A program made the position numbers and the translations under genes. A DNA stretch of 64,000 nt from Lachnospiraceae bacterium. GTDB lineage: Bacteria > Bacillota > Clostridia > Lachnospirales > Lachnospiraceae. The DNA is taken from positions 1 through 64,000 of the forward strand of contig JAILGE010000033.1 in the NCBI GenBank assembly GCA_024697065.1, written 5' to 3'. Shown one piece after another: positions 7,667 through 17,084 of the stretch; positions within the stretch are counted from its first letter, which is position 1, and each line of letters opens with the position of its first letter. Under the pieces are notes generated by a model. It did not search any database. It was given only the letters and a program-made list of their open reading frames with translations, and was not told the origin of the DNA.

Positions 7667-10300
7667 ATGAAAGTTGACAATAAAATAATAAAAAAAATAT
7701 CGTCAAAATACGATTATCTTATCGCTTTTTTTATGGCGGCTTTTTCAAATGCTGTTGCGCTTGCATTAGCAGGTGTTCTTCCCGGACAAAAATGGCGGTT
7801 TGGAGGCGATGTCGTTTCAGGCAATCTGAATGGTGGATTCTGGAAGTATCTGTTTGAAGGACATATTCCGGATTATCGTTGGAATGTTGGGCTGGGGGGA
7901 GGTACTTTGCTTAGTATTGCTTATGGAGGGATGAGTCCATTTAATATCTTTGCTTATCTTATTCCGGATAAATATGCTGCGTATATGCTGATAATAATAC
8001 TTGAGACGGGCGTATCGGCAATGCTCATGCAGATATTTATAAAAAAGGTGCTTAAGCTCGAATCTAATAATTCTATTATCCTTGCATGCTGTTATGCTTT
8101 GGGGGCATATCCAACGGTGTATTTTGGCTGCTTGTGCCTTAATGATTCTGTTTATATGCTACCTATGGTTTTTCTGGCGATGAATGAACTGTTAAGGAAA
8201 AAGAAAGTTCTGCCGTTATCTCTTGCTTATGCATATTGCTTTATATGTCAGTTTTACTGTGGTTTTATTGTGGGTATCTTTTCTTTGATATGTTTTATTC
8301 TTTTCTTGATCCTTAAGGGAAAGGAAGTGGACAGGGCAGGATTAAAAAAGATGGTATCTGGGTATTTGATTGCCGGAATACTTGCTGTATTGGTATCTAT
8401 GAGTGCCCTTTTCCCTGTAATACTATCATATATTGGCGATGGTGGTTCAGCCTTTAATATAAGTGAGGGGATACGTTTCTTAAATCCGCTGCTTATGCTC
8501 GGTTCTCCGTTTTGGGGGAGAGGGATTGCGCTTAACGAAGAGGCACCTTGTATCTATTGTGGGATATTAACGGTACTTGTTTGTATTCATCTTTTCTTAA
8601 ATAGGGCGGTAAACAGGAAAGAAAAATTATTCTGGGGAACGATACTGCTTATCATGGCTGTGTCTTTATTTGTTAATCCTATTTATAGATTTTGGCATAT
8701 TTTTAACAGACCGGATGGATATACGGCAAGATTTGCTGTAATTATAAGTTTTGTTATTGTATCTGTGGCGGCAAGGGGATTTAAATTTCTTCCTGAAGGA
8801 AAGGAGAATGAAAGAACGCTGGCCGGGATGGGGATTGGAGTATTCTTTTTACTTATCGTAGCCTATGTAGCATGGACTGCGACTGCAGACAGGTCGTTTT
8901 CACACCCGATACGCATGTTTGTCGGAAATGCGTTTCTGATCGTTTTGTGGATGTTGATCCTGTATTTCAAGATAGTGAAAGATGTTAGGCGATTATGGTG
9001 GGACATTGCTGTTGTGGCTTTGGCTGTGATAGAACTGACTGCTGCTTCATGTGTGATATTTAAAGAATATGGTGATATTGATGCCTCTGAGTATAACGCG
9101 GACAGGCTTGCCACAGAGGCCTTTTTGGAAAAAAATCGTTCGGATATAGAGAAGGAAGACGATGGGGATTCTGCCAGAACTCATATTTCCGGTCTCCCCT
9201 TTAATCAGGGTGATATTTATGATTATATGGGAGTCAGTATGTATTCCCCTGCACAGAATGGACATTTTCTGGATACTTTTTATCATATGGGGGATGGAAT
9301 TTCGGTTTCTGTTCTGACCTATGATGGAAAAACGGATTTCTCGGATATGATACTGGGAGTGAGGTACAGAGGCAAGCTGGTTAATGATGGATTAGGACGG
9401 AATGTGGCATTTGATATAAATGAAAAGGCACTTCCGATCGGTTTTATGGTTAGTGACGATATTAAGGATTTTCCGGAGATGACAACGAATCCTTTTAATA
9501 ATCAGAATATGCTCGCCACGGCCATGTCGGGAAGAAGTATGGAAATCTGGTCGGAAGCGGGTGACAGATCACTTGAGTCGTCCAATTTGGAGATGGCTAT
9601 AAGGCCTGACGGAAGCGGAATGATCAGGAAGGTATCTGAAGATGAGGTGGGAGCAGCTATCTTATCGGTTCCGAAAGGTGACTTTGAACACGCTTATATT
9701 TATTTTTCCAGAATGAGTAAGGACGGAGTAAAAGTTCATAAAGCTGGTGGAAAGATAATGGATATAGAGCTGCAGTCTGAAGGAGACCGTGCCGGCAATG
9801 GAATCAGAAGACTAGAATTATATAATTCATTGTTGGAAATGGATTCCGCTGAAAATGAGTTTTACTGTGTAATAGCTGATTTTGATGATCCGGAATTTGT
9901 GTATGAGTTCAATGACCTTTACATATACTATCAGGATGAAGAAAAGCTGAATGACCTCTATGATGAATTAAATGACGGAGGCTGGAATGAAGAAGAATTT
10001 ACTGACGTATATATTAAAGCATCTGTAGATGTTACAGGAGATAAAACAGTATTATTTATGTCAATTCCCTATGATAAGAATTGGAAAGCATTCGTTGATG
10101 GAAATGAAGCTGTGATAAATCCTGTGATAAATGATACATTTTGCTCGGTAGATCTGACCAAAGGTATTCATACTGTAGAAATGAGGTATGTTGTTCCGGG
10201 AAGGAAAACGGGAAATATGCTGGCTGTACTTGGATTACTGGGCTGGGGATCAGTTATTACATGTGAATTGATGACACGATTTAAGAAAAATCCAACATGA
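7667..10300 (+). CDS. YfhO-family membrane glycosyltransferase homologue (1 of 4)
   Basis: About 877 residues. ATG 7667 is chosen because AGAGGTGAT lies at the proper distance; an upstream ATG at 7616 lacks a site. The N-terminal half has around twelve membrane segments with the family pattern FGGDVVSGNLNG...WNVGLGGGT...GGMSPFNIFAYLIP. The C-terminal half is extracytoplasmic and ends with the signature FMSIPYDKNWKAFVDG, then GIHTVEMRYVVPG and a last membrane segment. In Bacillus and Listeria, YfhO transfers GlcNAc from a polyprenyl carrier onto lipoteichoic acid; here that role is inferred. The orphan pilin gene follows in the same direction with its own promoter. Confidence 0.8.
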   Translation: MKVDNKIIKKISSKYDYLIAFFMAAFSNAVALALAGVLPGQKWRFGGDVVSGNLNGGFWKYLFEGHIPDYRWNVGLGGGTLLSIAYGGMSPFNIFAYLIPDKYAAYMLIIILETGVSAMLMQIFIKKVLKLESNNSIILACCYALGAYPTVYFGCLCLNDSVYMLPMVFLAMNELLRKKKVLPLSLAYAYCFICQFYCGFIVGIFSLICFILFLILKGKEVDRAGLKKMVSGYLIAGILAVLVSMSALFPVILSYIGDGGSAFNISEGIRFLNPLLMLGSPFWGRGIALNEEAPCIYCGILTVLVCIHLFLNRAVNRKEKLFWGTILLIMAVSLFVNPIYRFWHIFNRPDGYTARFAVIISFVIVSVAARGFKFLPEGKENERTLAGMGIGVFFLLIVAYVAWTATADRSFSHPIRMFVGNAFLIVLWMLILYFKIVKDVRRLWWDIAVVALAVIELTAASCVIFKEYGDIDASEYNADRLATEAFLEKNRSDIEKEDDGDSARTHISGLPFNQGDIYDYMGVSMYSPAQNGHFLDTFYHMGDGISVSVLTYDGKTDFSDMILGVRYRGKLVNDGLGRNVAFDINEKALPIGFMVSDDIKDFPEMTTNPFNNQNMLATAMSGRSMEIWSEAGDRSLESSNLEMAIRPDGSGMIRKVSEDEVGAAILSVPKGDFEHAYIYFSRMSKDGVKVHKAGGKIMDIELQSEGDRAGNGIRRLELYNSLLEMDSAENEFYCVIADFDDPEFVYEFNDLYIYYQDEEKLNDLYDELNDGGWNEEEFTDVYIKASVDVTGDKTVLFMSIPYDKNWKAFVDGNEAVINPVINDTFCSVDLTKGIHTVEMRYVVPGRKTGNMLAVLGLLGWGSVITCELMTRFKKNPT

Positions 10301-10307
10301 ATGTATA

Positions 10308-10336
10308 TTGAATTACTTTTGATCAGGTAATAAAAT
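10308..10336 (+). promoter_or_regulatory. sigma-A promoter of the orphan pilin gene
   Basis: TTGAAT and TAAAAT are spaced by 17 bases just after the YfhO stop, giving a leader of about 80 bases before the pilin start. With the terminator after the gene this makes a monocistronic unit. Confidence 0.5.
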
Positions 10337-10422
10337 GAAGCTACAAACAAACAAGCGGGAACTTCTGCAGGACAGGAACCGGTCGTGCGGAAACCAAAGG
10401 AAAAAGGAAAAAGGAGAAAATC

Positions 10423-10878
10423 ATGAGAAAGAACAAAGGTTTTTCACTCGTAGAGCTGATCATCGTTATCGCAATTATGGCTATTCTTGTAGGCGTACTT
10501 GCTCCTCAGCTTATCAAGTACATCGAGAAGTCAAAGGTTGCAGCTGATACTCAGGTAGTAGATTCAGTTCACACAGCTATGCTTACAGCTATGATGGATC
10601 CTGAAGTTGCAAATGCTACTTCTGGCTCGAATGCATTCTCTGGAGCTGGTCAGGTTACTGGTATTGTTTCAACTTCACCCGTAGGATCTGCATTTTGGGA
10701 AGTAATGGGTGGCGATCAGGGAGCAAAAGTATCTCTCAAGGTTAAGTCCTATGGTGCTGCTGATACAAAGATTTCTTACAGCGTTATTGGTAACAACAAG
10801 ATTTCTGTTTGGATCGATGGTACAGATAACAGAGGTTCTAAGACTCCTAACGCTTCTTACTATATCAGAGTTGAGTAA
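10423..10878 (+). CDS. type IV pilin, probable major pilin (orphan)
   Basis: A 151-residue prepilin with the short basic leader MRKNKG, cleaved before Phe: FSLVELIIVIAIMAILVGVL. The +5 Glu of mature class IVa pilins is present. A helix with IKYIEKSKVAADTQ and a small Ser/Gly-rich globular domain without cysteines follow. The start has AAAAGGAGAAA upstream. The gene has its own promoter and a strong terminator and uses preferred codons more than its neighbours, fitting high expression; hence the major pilin call, which is inference. It is about 9 kb from the assembly genes and flanked by YfhO-type genes. The prepilin at 32662 is a close paralogue (shared KYIEKS segment). Confidence 0.85.
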   Translation: MRKNKGFSLVELIIVIAIMAILVGVLAPQLIKYIEKSKVAADTQVVDSVHTAMLTAMMDPEVANATSGSNAFSGAGQVTGIVSTSPVGSAFWEVMGGDQGAKVSLKVKSYGAADTKISYSVIGNNKISVWIDGTDNRGSKTPNASYYIRVE

Positions 10879-10914
10879 TCTCTCTTAAGAGTAGTTAAGA
10901 AATATGCCAAAAGG

Positions 10915-10950
10915 AAAGCTTCGGGATGGGTTCCGCCCGAAGCTTTTTTT
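10915..10950 (+). terminator. Rho-independent terminator after the orphan pilin
   Basis: AAAGCTTCGGG pairs perfectly with CCCGAAGCTTT across a short loop and runs straight into a T-run. It ends the monocistronic pilin transcript. Confidence 0.9.
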
Positions 10951-11085
10951 GTTTTCTTTTTGGTGCAAACGTGAAATGCGGATTGACTAATTACTGTGCA
11001 AGCAGGATAGGTCTATAAGCAATCAACTTTTGGTTAGAGCGAGATTATGCAGCTCTCCGTGCAGTAGAATGATAATACTTCGGAG

Positions 11086-11524
11086 ATGAATAAGCTTCGA
11101 ATGGATATAGGATTCGTTGAAACGAAGATATCTGATGTCATGGAACAGTTGGGGGATGTGGTTACAAAGTCAGAGCTTACAGACTAGATGAACAGCTTTG
11201 TCAGAGACAAGGATAACGGATGGCTTTTGTATAAAAAATATTATAGTGCGGATGTCGCCTATTCATCTGTCTACGGGCAGGCGAAAAAACGTATATGTGA
11301 TTGATAAATACATAGGGTTGCGAACACTTGTGAGGTATAAAAATGTTCCGTCAGGGTGGAAGTTAAGCTGTTCAGTGATAGTGTTGGCAGCGGAAAACTC
11401 CGTAATGTGGAATATAACGGTTTTCTACGAGAGTATCCGTGAATAAGAATAACTATGCAAAATATGCCGGTGCCGGGATAACAAATGATATATCTATGCT
11501 CGTGTATCCACGCCCATGTGATAT
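11086..11524 (+). pseudogene. decayed gene remnants in a 680-base gap
   Basis: The gap 10951-11562 holds no intact gene but reads as broken protein sequence. From ATG 11086 comes MNKLRMDIGFVETKISDVME up to a stop at 11187; right after it a frame gives FVRDKDNGWLLYKKYYSADV then AYSSVYGQAKKRICD and a stop. Further on, one frame gives KLFSDSVGSGKLRNVEYNGF, and a shifted stretch gives NNYAKYAGAGITNDISMLVY. The composition is protein-like in successive frames, suggesting one gene interrupted by stops and frameshifts. I cannot assign a family. Confidence 0.35.
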
Positions 11525-11562
11525 GGACAGCTGAACTCCAAAAAGTCTGGTGAAAAAATATG

Positions 11563-14265
11563 TTATTTGTGTTTTTTTTCGGATCTTAATATAGGTAACA
11601 GGCATATCGGGATTGAGATCAGAAGTGATATAAGTGATAGGATTTTACCTGTCTTCAATCCTGACGGTATGAATCGCAGTTCGATATTATGTGTCCCTTC
11701 CGTAAGGTTACAGCATAAAAAAGCATCATCTACACACGAAAATGTTTCTGTTTCCTTTCCGTCAGCGTAAATATGCCAGTCTTTATCAAAAGGTATACTT
11801 GAAAAGAAAACTGTTCTATTTGAAGGTACGTTAATTGTTCCTAATATATAACTGTCTGAAAATTTTGTTATATTCATATCGTAAGTGTTGATATCTTCGC
11901 ACATCTTAGCTAATTTTCCGTTGTAAAGGTATTCGTAGAAATATATATTCCGAAAAATAGCAGAGCGGTCTGAGTTATTTAGTATGAGTCCGGTAAGGTC
12001 ATATCCATGATCAGAGGGAGGGAGTTCTAATTCGGTGTTATCAGCCTCATTATAGTCCTGGGGGATAAAAATACATCCAAAGCTTGCACGGGGCGTGGAA
12101 CTGTATCCGTTTGTACCATTAACAATTATAGCTGAATCACTGCTGAAAAGAGGTGTTCCATGCAATGACAGACAGCCATAGAGCTGTCTGTTTTTTCCTT
12201 TTTCACGAATGTATAAGTATTGTGAATCAGGGATTGAAGCGATTGGGGTAAAGAATGTTTGAGCGTAATCCTGTGAATCCAATACCGCATTGGTAGTCTT
12301 TACGATAAAACTATCGGGATCAACCTCTTCAAATATATGATAGCTTCCATCTGTTATAAGATTAACCAGGTTTTCTTGATTGCTAAACGGATTGTCATCA
12401 GGAGCGTAATCCATGATAGACGGTGAACTCATGAATCCCAATGAACAATAGTATGGATTTTCAGTAATTGAATACTCGTCGGAAGTTAATAATTCTTCAT
12501 GCGTTGGTACAGTAACTCTGTACTTTGTTCCGAAAAGCATGTATGTAAGAGGTGTATAGCCATTCTCTTCGATCAATCTGTTGGAAGTGACCACTCCAAG
12601 GTGCCAAAGTGCCATCCTTAAGTTGTAGTCATCAGATGATGAAAAAGTGTTAAATCCGGCGTATCCATAGTATGTAGGAGCGTTTAAAAGAGATTCGTTT
12701 AACACGCTGATACGGTAGAAAGATTCGTCATTTTCTTTGATCTGAGATATTGCTTTGGATTCTGCGGAAAAAAGATTTGTATAAATAATATCATTGTTTT
12801 CAAATGCACGATGCTTAATGCACATATAAAAATTCGTCCCAAGTTCCAAACAGATTATGAGAGAAAAAATACTCTTGATTAATTGCCTTTTTTCAGTTCT
12901 CTTATTAAGGAATAATAGTAAACAATAGGCTGATATAAAGGCCAGGTTAACAAAGAATCCGACTGTTCCTGCAAGGACATGGCCGGGGTTAACTCTTGTT
13001 GCCTGTAGCGGCATCATAGCGGAATAGAGAACTATCAATGCAGAGGTTAAAGCGAATACAGAAGCTGGTCTTAGCTCTTTTAAATCATCAAAAACAACGG
13101 CTGCTGCAGCGCAAAGAGTAAAAATAAGACAAAATGTAAAACGGTATGCATAGAAATTAGGATAGTCAAAGGCATGCATAAATATATAGGTTGGAAGATT
13201 TATCATTGCGATCATATAGAATATGAGTATCGTGGCAAATGTTGTTCGAATCTTAACGGACAAACTCTTTTTGAAGAAAATAAAGGGAGAGAGTACGAGA
13301 ACAGGAAGTGAACAGTATAAAAATGGTGTCACATTGTTGAGGCTTGGCATTTCTCCGATAAACATGCTTTTTATGATATCGGGGATATATGAGGCAAGTT
13401 CGGAGAATTCAAAATTATCAGCAGCCGAGTGAGAGTAAAGCAGATATCCGGCGGGAAGAAGGATTACACCGCATAAACCGGCAGATAACAAAATACATAT
13501 GCAGAAGCGAAGGCCGGAAATAATGAATTTTTTGATAGAATTACGGTTGAATCCTTCTGAGTGACAGTATGAAGCGCCAAGGAAGACAAGTGCTTCGAAT
13601 ATTCCGGCCATGAAAGCGATATAGAAATTAGTCAGGAAAAGATAAGAATATGACAGTATAAGTGAGAGGGTATTTGTTTTCCTGCGATCAGGAGCTGTTG
13701 CTTCAATGGTAAAAATAGTGATCAGAGGAAGCATATAAAGGCAGTCGAGCCACATTATATGGATGTAGTAGGCGGCACTCCAGGTGCTAAGTGCATAGCA
13801 AAGTGCAAAAGGGATTGCATTAAAGTTTTCTTTTTTGAGTATTCTTTTCTCAAAATAACAAAATGATGCTGCTGACAATGCCAGCTTACAAGTGATGATC
13901 AGAGTGGTCATCGTAGAGACCGGGATTCCGTCGATTAGATAGAGGAGGTTAAAGGGGCTGAGTGTATAGTAAGCGTAAGTAAGAGCTGTTCCTGAACCGA
14001 GATATATTGAAAATGAATACCAAAAATCTGCTTCTCCTTTTAATACACGGAGAAACATCTTTATAAATCCTATGTATTGTACATAAAGATCACCATAGAG
14101 AAAACTCTCGTTTCCATTGCCCAAAATGCCGGCTACGGCCAGTACGGTAAGGAATATAAGAGCAGTAAGTAAAGCCGCAAAAAGCGGATTAAATCTGGAA
14201 TAATTGAGTTTTTTTATGTTTGTGATGATTTTATCAGTCATTGTTTTCTTTTGGACTTTCTTCAT
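11563..14265 (-). CDS. YfhO-family membrane glycosyltransferase homologue (2 of 4)
   Basis: Up to 900 residues. It begins inside the end of the upstream YfhO-type gene: ATG 14265 overlaps by 32 bases, and a second ATG at 14241 forms an ATGACTGA overlap. Either implies translational coupling, and the second is equally plausible. The N-terminal membrane half has FLYGDLYVQYIGF with an acidic residue at the expected GT-C catalytic loop, then YLGSGTALTYAYYTLSPFNL. The extracytoplasmic half ends with FFSSIPFDKDWHIYADG and GTHNIELRFIPSG before a final membrane helix. The architecture matches YfhO, a polyprenyl-phosphate-sugar-dependent transferase of lipoteichoic acid glycosylation; the actual acceptor here is not known. 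Confidence 0.8.
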   Translation of the reverse strand: MKKVQKKTMTDKIITNIKKLNYSRFNPLFAALLTALIFLTVLAVAGILGNGNESFLYGDLYVQYIGFIKMFLRVLKGEADFWYSFSIYLGSGTALTYAYYTLSPFNLLYLIDGIPVSTMTTLIITCKLALSAASFCYFEKRILKKENFNAIPFALCYALSTWSAAYYIHIMWLDCLYMLPLITIFTIEATAPDRRKTNTLSLILSYSYLFLTNFYIAFMAGIFEALVFLGASYCHSEGFNRNSIKKFIISGLRFCICILLSAGLCGVILLPAGYLLYSHSAADNFEFSELASYIPDIIKSMFIGEMPSLNNVTPFLYCSLPVLVLSPFIFFKKSLSVKIRTTFATILIFYMIAMINLPTYIFMHAFDYPNFYAYRFTFCLIFTLCAAAAVVFDDLKELRPASVFALTSALIVLYSAMMPLQATRVNPGHVLAGTVGFFVNLAFISAYCLLLFLNKRTEKRQLIKSIFSLIICLELGTNFYMCIKHRAFENNDIIYTNLFSAESKAISQIKENDESFYRISVLNESLLNAPTYYGYAGFNTFSSSDDYNLRMALWHLGVVTSNRLIEENGYTPLTYMLFGTKYRVTVPTHEELLTSDEYSITENPYYCSLGFMSSPSIMDYAPDDNPFSNQENLVNLITDGSYHIFEEVDPDSFIVKTTNAVLDSQDYAQTFFTPIASIPDSQYLYIREKGKNRQLYGCLSLHGTPLFSSDSAIIVNGTNGYSSTPRASFGCIFIPQDYNEADNTELELPPSDHGYDLTGLILNNSDRSAIFRNIYFYEYLYNGKLAKMCEDINTYDMNITKFSDSYILGTINVPSNRTVFFSSIPFDKDWHIYADGKETETFSCVDDAFLCCNLTEGTHNIELRFIPSGLKTGKILSLISLLISIPICLLPILRSEKKHK

Positions 14266-16957
14266 GAATATTCTTAGTTGATTTCTTCAGCGTCTTTTTT
14301 TCTTCTGATTTCTTATCGGGTCTGGTCAAAAGTAATACAGCCCATACCAGGAAAGTTACTATAGTTATTACTGTTCCCTGAAGTTTTCCCTGGGGTTCAT
14401 AAACAAAAGTGATCTTATGTTCACCTTCAGTGGCGAGCACTAGCCCCACAAAGTCTCCGTCCATTGTTACGATTACATGTGCTTTATTATCGTCAACGTA
14501 TGCTGTCCATCCTTTGTCGTAAGGAATGGTTGTGAATAATATCATGTGCTCATCGTCTGAATGTACGATTCCCTCGATCCTGTCGGGAGCACACGAAGTT
14601 AATTCCATTTGGTGAGATGAAAGATCGGCATATGCTCTGGACATTTCCTGAGGATCAAATTGCTTAAAACAGATCTTATGGAGCAAATTCTCGGAATCTG
14701 CTCCGGTAAAGTCAAGGGTCCAGGATCTGAAATTGCCATCGCCTGCTGTCTTATTGAGAATATCATATGGAAATTCCGAGAGGCCTGATGTGACTGCGTT
14801 ATGGCTAAGCATATGGGGAATGTCTAAGCCTGAATAATCAGCAAGTAATTCGGGAGGAGCGACATAACTGTCCTCCGCTTCAAACCAGGCAAGTGTATTA
14901 TCATCAGCATCGCTGATATAGTAGGTTACAAAAGGGTTATTAACCTGGTTGGTAATTCGCTTGAAAGCGACAAGACCTCCGGAAGGAATGATCTCTTCTG
15001 AAAAAGCAGCATTTTTGATCATCTCTGTAGGAACATCTGTATAGAGTATATAGTCATCATCGGTCATTGAATTAAGAAGTGACATTTCTGTCTCAAAGGG
15101 ATCATCTTTTGGTATATACGCTGACATGGAAGGAGAGACCGTGAATGCAAAGGGCAGAGCCTCTTTATTCTGCGTCAATTTGTACTCGCCGTTTTCGTCC
15201 GGGGTAAGAGTATATTTAACCGAAAAAAGCATATCTGTAAAAGTCTGTGTTCCGGTATCAAAAATACGCAGAGGAGAGTTGGGGATTCCAAGTGTTGAAA
15301 AGGTATAGCGGACTTTCTCCTCATCGCTTATACCATATGAAGAGAGCGTGTTTATACCATACATTGCGGCTTCGTTATAATTGTTGCCGCCGTTAAGCTT
15401 TATCCTGTACAGAGAAGGGTCGGCAGTTTTGATTGCCGAAAGTGCAGCATTAAGCTTATTATATCTGACATCAAAGGCAGAGGCTGTGATCCTCTGTGGA
15501 GAATCGGATGTGGATCCGGCAAAGGAACTTAAGGAATTGAAGGCGTTGATCGATAATTCTGATAAAAGAAAAACAAATGACAGAGACATCAATACTCTGA
15601 CAGAGCATTTTTGCTTTGTATACAAGTATAACCAGAGAAGCCAAAGCAATAAAAAGACGGAATTCAAGATCAGACTGTTTTCCGTTGCTGCATTTATTCC
15701 TGTCATGGACTGGAGAAGTGCTGTAAAAGCATAGAAAATGATCAGTACAGCCACATAAAGTCGAAGTGACTTCAACGGTAAATCATATGTATTTTGATAA
15801 CTCAGTACGGTTTGTTCAGCTATTATTAAAAGAATAAAAACAATACAGGGAGAGAAATCAAAGGTGTTGTTTATACCATGTGGCCTGATCGCATGAAGGA
15901 TCATATTGAGGTGGGGCGATATCATGGCACAACTATAGAAAATGAGGATAGCAGATATACCGATCTTATCTGAGGAAGCAATGGTTTTGCATTTGAAATA
16001 AAAGGGAATTAACAGCAACACCGGCAAACCGCAGTATAATGCAGGAATCTGCCCTGCGGAATTTCCTGAGGAATTAATAAATAATGCACTTATGATATCC
16101 GGGATTGTAGTCGCAAGCGTAGGAATGGTATTATCAAATAAGCCACCGTGTTCTTTGATAAACAGATATGCGGGAAGGAAGAATATGGAACAGCAACCCA
16201 ATGCCAGCATAAAGGGGAGTAAAATGCGGATAAGTATAACCGGAATGTGCTTTGTATCTTTGGTTGTGATGATATATATGACAGTGCGGGTGATATATGA
16301 AAGTATGATAAATACGGATATGATATAACCCATATAGAAGTTTGTAATAAACAGGTATGTAAGACACAGTGTGAGGAAAAGCAGAGTCTCTCTGCTTTTT
16401 TTTCTGTATGCGAAATCTTTCTCACCGCTATATTCATTAAGGGCCAGAATGTCGATTATAAAACCCATCAGGATCGGAAGAGTATAGTAAGCATCATACC
16501 AGGAATAATTATTTATACTCATTTGGAAACATGACGATAATGCCCAGGCCAGAGAGAAGAACAGAGTGAGGTGTTGCTCAGTTTTAATATATTTTTCTGA
16601 GAAATATGCAAAGGTTGCTGAGGCCAGGGATATTTTAATAATGATGATCATATTTGCCATTGTGATCATTGAAATACCGGGGATCAGATACAGCAGATTA
16701 AAAGGGCTGAATGCGGTATAGAGATATGTATAAATTGTTGCTGATCCGGCATAAAGAGAAAAAGAGTACCAGAGACTTTCTTCGCCGTTCAGAACTCTTA
16801 AAAATGACTGTATAAAGGGGAGATACTGTTGATAATTTTCTCCGGAACTGATACTGGATCCGGACAAACCGAAAAAACCGAGTATAAAGAATAGAATAGT
16901 CATGACGATCGCAGTCATGAGGAAACTTATAAATGGAGTGTGTTTATGTAAATTCAT
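14234..16957 (-). CDS. YfhO-family membrane glycosyltransferase homologue (3 of 4)
   Basis: About 907 residues if it starts at ATG 16957, which has AAAGGACAGG at proper spacing; an in-frame ATG at 16975 lacks one. First of a two-gene operon with the YfhO-type gene below it. It has the family membrane half (QQYLPFIQSFLRVLNGEES, then SPFNLLYLIPG) and the extracytoplasmic C-terminal half with FTTIPYDKGWTAYVDD and GEHKITFVYEPQG. In the first loop the usual Gly-Asp is Gly-Glu (SGENYQQY), unlike its partner, so catalytic specificity may differ. A basic cytoplasmic tail rich in Lys and Glu follows the last membrane segment. The role in surface-polymer glycosylation is inferred from the family. Confidence 0.8.
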   Translation of the reverse strand: MNLHKHTPFISFLMTAIVMTILFFILGFFGLSGSSISSGENYQQYLPFIQSFLRVLNGEESLWYSFSLYAGSATIYTYLYTAFSPFNLLYLIPGISMITMANMIIIIKISLASATFAYFSEKYIKTEQHLTLFFSLAWALSSCFQMSINNYSWYDAYYTLPILMGFIIDILALNEYSGEKDFAYRKKSRETLLFLTLCLTYLFITNFYMGYIISVFIILSYITRTVIYIITTKDTKHIPVILIRILLPFMLALGCCSIFFLPAYLFIKEHGGLFDNTIPTLATTIPDIISALFINSSGNSAGQIPALYCGLPVLLLIPFYFKCKTIASSDKIGISAILIFYSCAMISPHLNMILHAIRPHGINNTFDFSPCIVFILLIIAEQTVLSYQNTYDLPLKSLRLYVAVLIIFYAFTALLQSMTGINAATENSLILNSVFLLLWLLWLYLYTKQKCSVRVLMSLSFVFLLSELSINAFNSLSSFAGSTSDSPQRITASAFDVRYNKLNAALSAIKTADPSLYRIKLNGGNNYNEAAMYGINTLSSYGISDEEKVRYTFSTLGIPNSPLRIFDTGTQTFTDMLFSVKYTLTPDENGEYKLTQNKEALPFAFTVSPSMSAYIPKDDPFETEMSLLNSMTDDDYILYTDVPTEMIKNAAFSEEIIPSGGLVAFKRITNQVNNPFVTYYISDADDNTLAWFEAEDSYVAPPELLADYSGLDIPHMLSHNAVTSGLSEFPYDILNKTAGDGNFRSWTLDFTGADSENLLHKICFKQFDPQEMSRAYADLSSHQMELTSCAPDRIEGIVHSDDEHMILFTTIPYDKGWTAYVDDNKAHVIVTMDGDFVGLVLATEGEHKITFVYEPQGKLQGTVITIVTFLVWAVLLLTRPDKKSEEKKTLKKSTKNIHEESPKENND

Positions 16958-17084
16958 GATCCTGTCCTTTAGCATACAATGCTACACAATAGTGTCAATT
17001 AATTATATAATGGTGAGGATAAAACCGCAATCAGCTTAGGAAACAGGTTGTATAATAAGAGTCTTGATCATAGAGGATTGTATT

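Noticed and set aside
10335-10547. A 70-codon frame overlapping the pilin start
   Set aside because: It is out of frame with the clear pilin, begins in the -10 box region and has highly charged nonsense composition.
11198-11446. An 82-codon forward frame in the decayed gap
   Set aside because: The protein-like residues are split between this and other frames, so the open frame itself is accidental.
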